From: Erythrobacter sp. F6033
Lineage (GTDB): Bacteria; Pseudomonadota; Alphaproteobacteria; Sphingomonadales; Sphingomonadaceae
Length of the DNA stretch: 64,000 nucleotides
Direction of reading: 5' to 3'
NCBI RefSeq assembly: GCF_023016005.1
Contig: NZ_JALKAZ010000001.1
Location: 744,001-808,000 of the forward strand
The position numbers and the translations under genes were made by a program. This document shows positions 63,389 through 64,000 of the stretch, piece by piece (within the stretch, counting starts at the first letter, position 1; every line of letters begins with the position of its first letter). Under the pieces are notes generated by a model, which worked only from the letters and a program-made list of their open reading frames with translations, did no database searches and had not been told where the DNA came from.

Positions 63389-64000
63389 TTATGAGCGTAC
63401 TTTCCTGATTGCCCACAGGACCGGGCGAAGCGGGTAGTAAAGCCAATCCAGGGTCTTGGGTAATGGCAGCGCCAGAACATCTGGCAGCGCGCGCATGTGT
63501 GCGATCGTGCCCCGTATCGCTTGCGCAGAACCGCCATAGAGAACTGAGCGAACGTGTGTTTGGCGTCGAATTCGAGCAACTGCATCGCGCGAAGAAGCCG
63601 ATCTGTACGGGGTTAGCATCCGTTCAATAGGGAAAGCCAAGAACTCAGGCTCGTCTATCTCCTCGATTGTGCGGCTCAATTCTGCGGGAGGCGGCTTGCC
63701 CCACAGGATATCACGTAAGCCGAGAGCCTGAAGCACCGAGGGACCACAGCCAAGCTCTTTGGCTCTCGCGTACCAGTCAATGATAACCCGCTCCGAGCTA
63801 TCACCGATCAGCGCATTGATATCGGCCAACCATTTGAGCCGGCTCCAATCGGTAAGCGCGCCATGCACGCAAAGATAAGCAAACTGTTCCGCTTCACCGA
63901 GAACAGCAATCTCACCCGCATTGCCAAAACCAGTTTTCCGCATGTTGCTAAGCGGATCAAAATTGGAAAAGGCATCTGGAAAATCGACCATCTTCCAATG
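63389..64000 (-). CDS. Nucleotidyltransferase family protein (5' end outside window)
   Basis: At least 203 residues, open to the right edge; the first Met (63991) is probably internal. LCVHGALTDWSRLKWLADINALI is the C-terminal signature of the uncharacterised nucleotidyltransferase family (PF14907-type). The N-terminal catalytic G-S/D-x-D part would be outside. Members accompany lasso-peptide clusters with HprK-like kinases, supporting a RiPP cluster that extends right. Confidence 0.75.
   Translation of the reverse strand, partial: HWKMVDFPDAFSNFDPLSNMRKTGFGNAGEIAVLGEAEQFAYLCVHGALTDWSRLKWLADINALIGDSSERVIIDWYARAKELGCGPSVLQALGLRDILWGKPPPAELSRTIEEIDEPEFLAFPIERMLTPYRSASSRDAVARIRRQTHVRSVLYGGSAQAIRGTIAHMRALPDVLALPLPKTLDWLYYPLRPVLWAIRKVRS

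Overview
The window reads as chromosome of a marine, carotenoid-pigmented alphaproteobacterium of the Sphingomonadales, most likely Erythrobacteraceae. Lineage markers are a GcrA cell-cycle regulator, a DUF1476 F1-ATPase zeta subunit, a crtW-crtZ pair, an alphaproteobacterial YlxR/L7Ae fusion beside nusA, a large TonB-dependent receptor, and moderately GC-rich codon use. No insertion sequence, CRISPR array, rRNA or integrase was seen. Family assignments are from reading motifs; no database search was run.

Layout. (1) 1-6529: end of a VirB-type T4SS locus (virB4-B6-B9-B10-B11), cut by the left edge, with no virB8. (2) 6615-19176: housekeeping genes: ppk-ppx, a queuosine-precursor transporter, tRNA-Arg(UCU), a Nudix hydrolase, zeta subunit-BolA-Grx4, a quinone oxidoreductase, leuC-68 aa protein-leuD, a thioesterase, and crtW-crtZ for ketocarotenoids. 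A probable sigma-54-driven small RNA lies at 12805-12938. (3) 19379-25353: sufE, then a greatly enlarged phage-shock (psp) operon on the minus strand. It has a small leader gene, pspA, pspB, pspC, seven tandem small membrane proteins sharing one coiled-coil tail, and a last 58-residue membrane protein. It lies behind a near-perfect sigma-54 promoter, with pspF divergent.

(4) 25930-33130: rimP-nusA-ylxR-infB-thioesterase-DUF1697-rbfA. Its usual partners truB-rpsO-pnp lie at 48714-52394. Between them are yceI, an AbgT transporter, tdk, an M50 protease and a galactoside locus: galA (GH36), glpD, galT and galK in one operon, a divergent AraC regulator, a TonB receptor and a sodium:sugar symporter. 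GlpD with the alpha-galactosidase suggests a galactosylglycerol such as floridoside as substrate. (5) 52490-57148: a spermidine-synthase-like protein, DUF481, DUF1993, gcrA, an ABC-2 permease, hspQ and tRNA-Ser(CGA).

(6) 57203-64000: an accessory region starting just past tRNA-Ser. It holds a 1108-residue fusion of permease, beta-propeller and ASPIC/UnbV domains, a 49-residue peptide that looks like a RiPP (lasso-type) precursor, a divergent asparagine-synthetase-like cyclase, a decayed membrane-protein gene, and a 5'-truncated nucleotidyltransferase of a family seen in lasso-peptide clusters. The cluster probably continues past the right edge. The strongest candidates for undescribed biology are this cluster, the tandem psp-tail proteins, and the sigma-54 small RNA.
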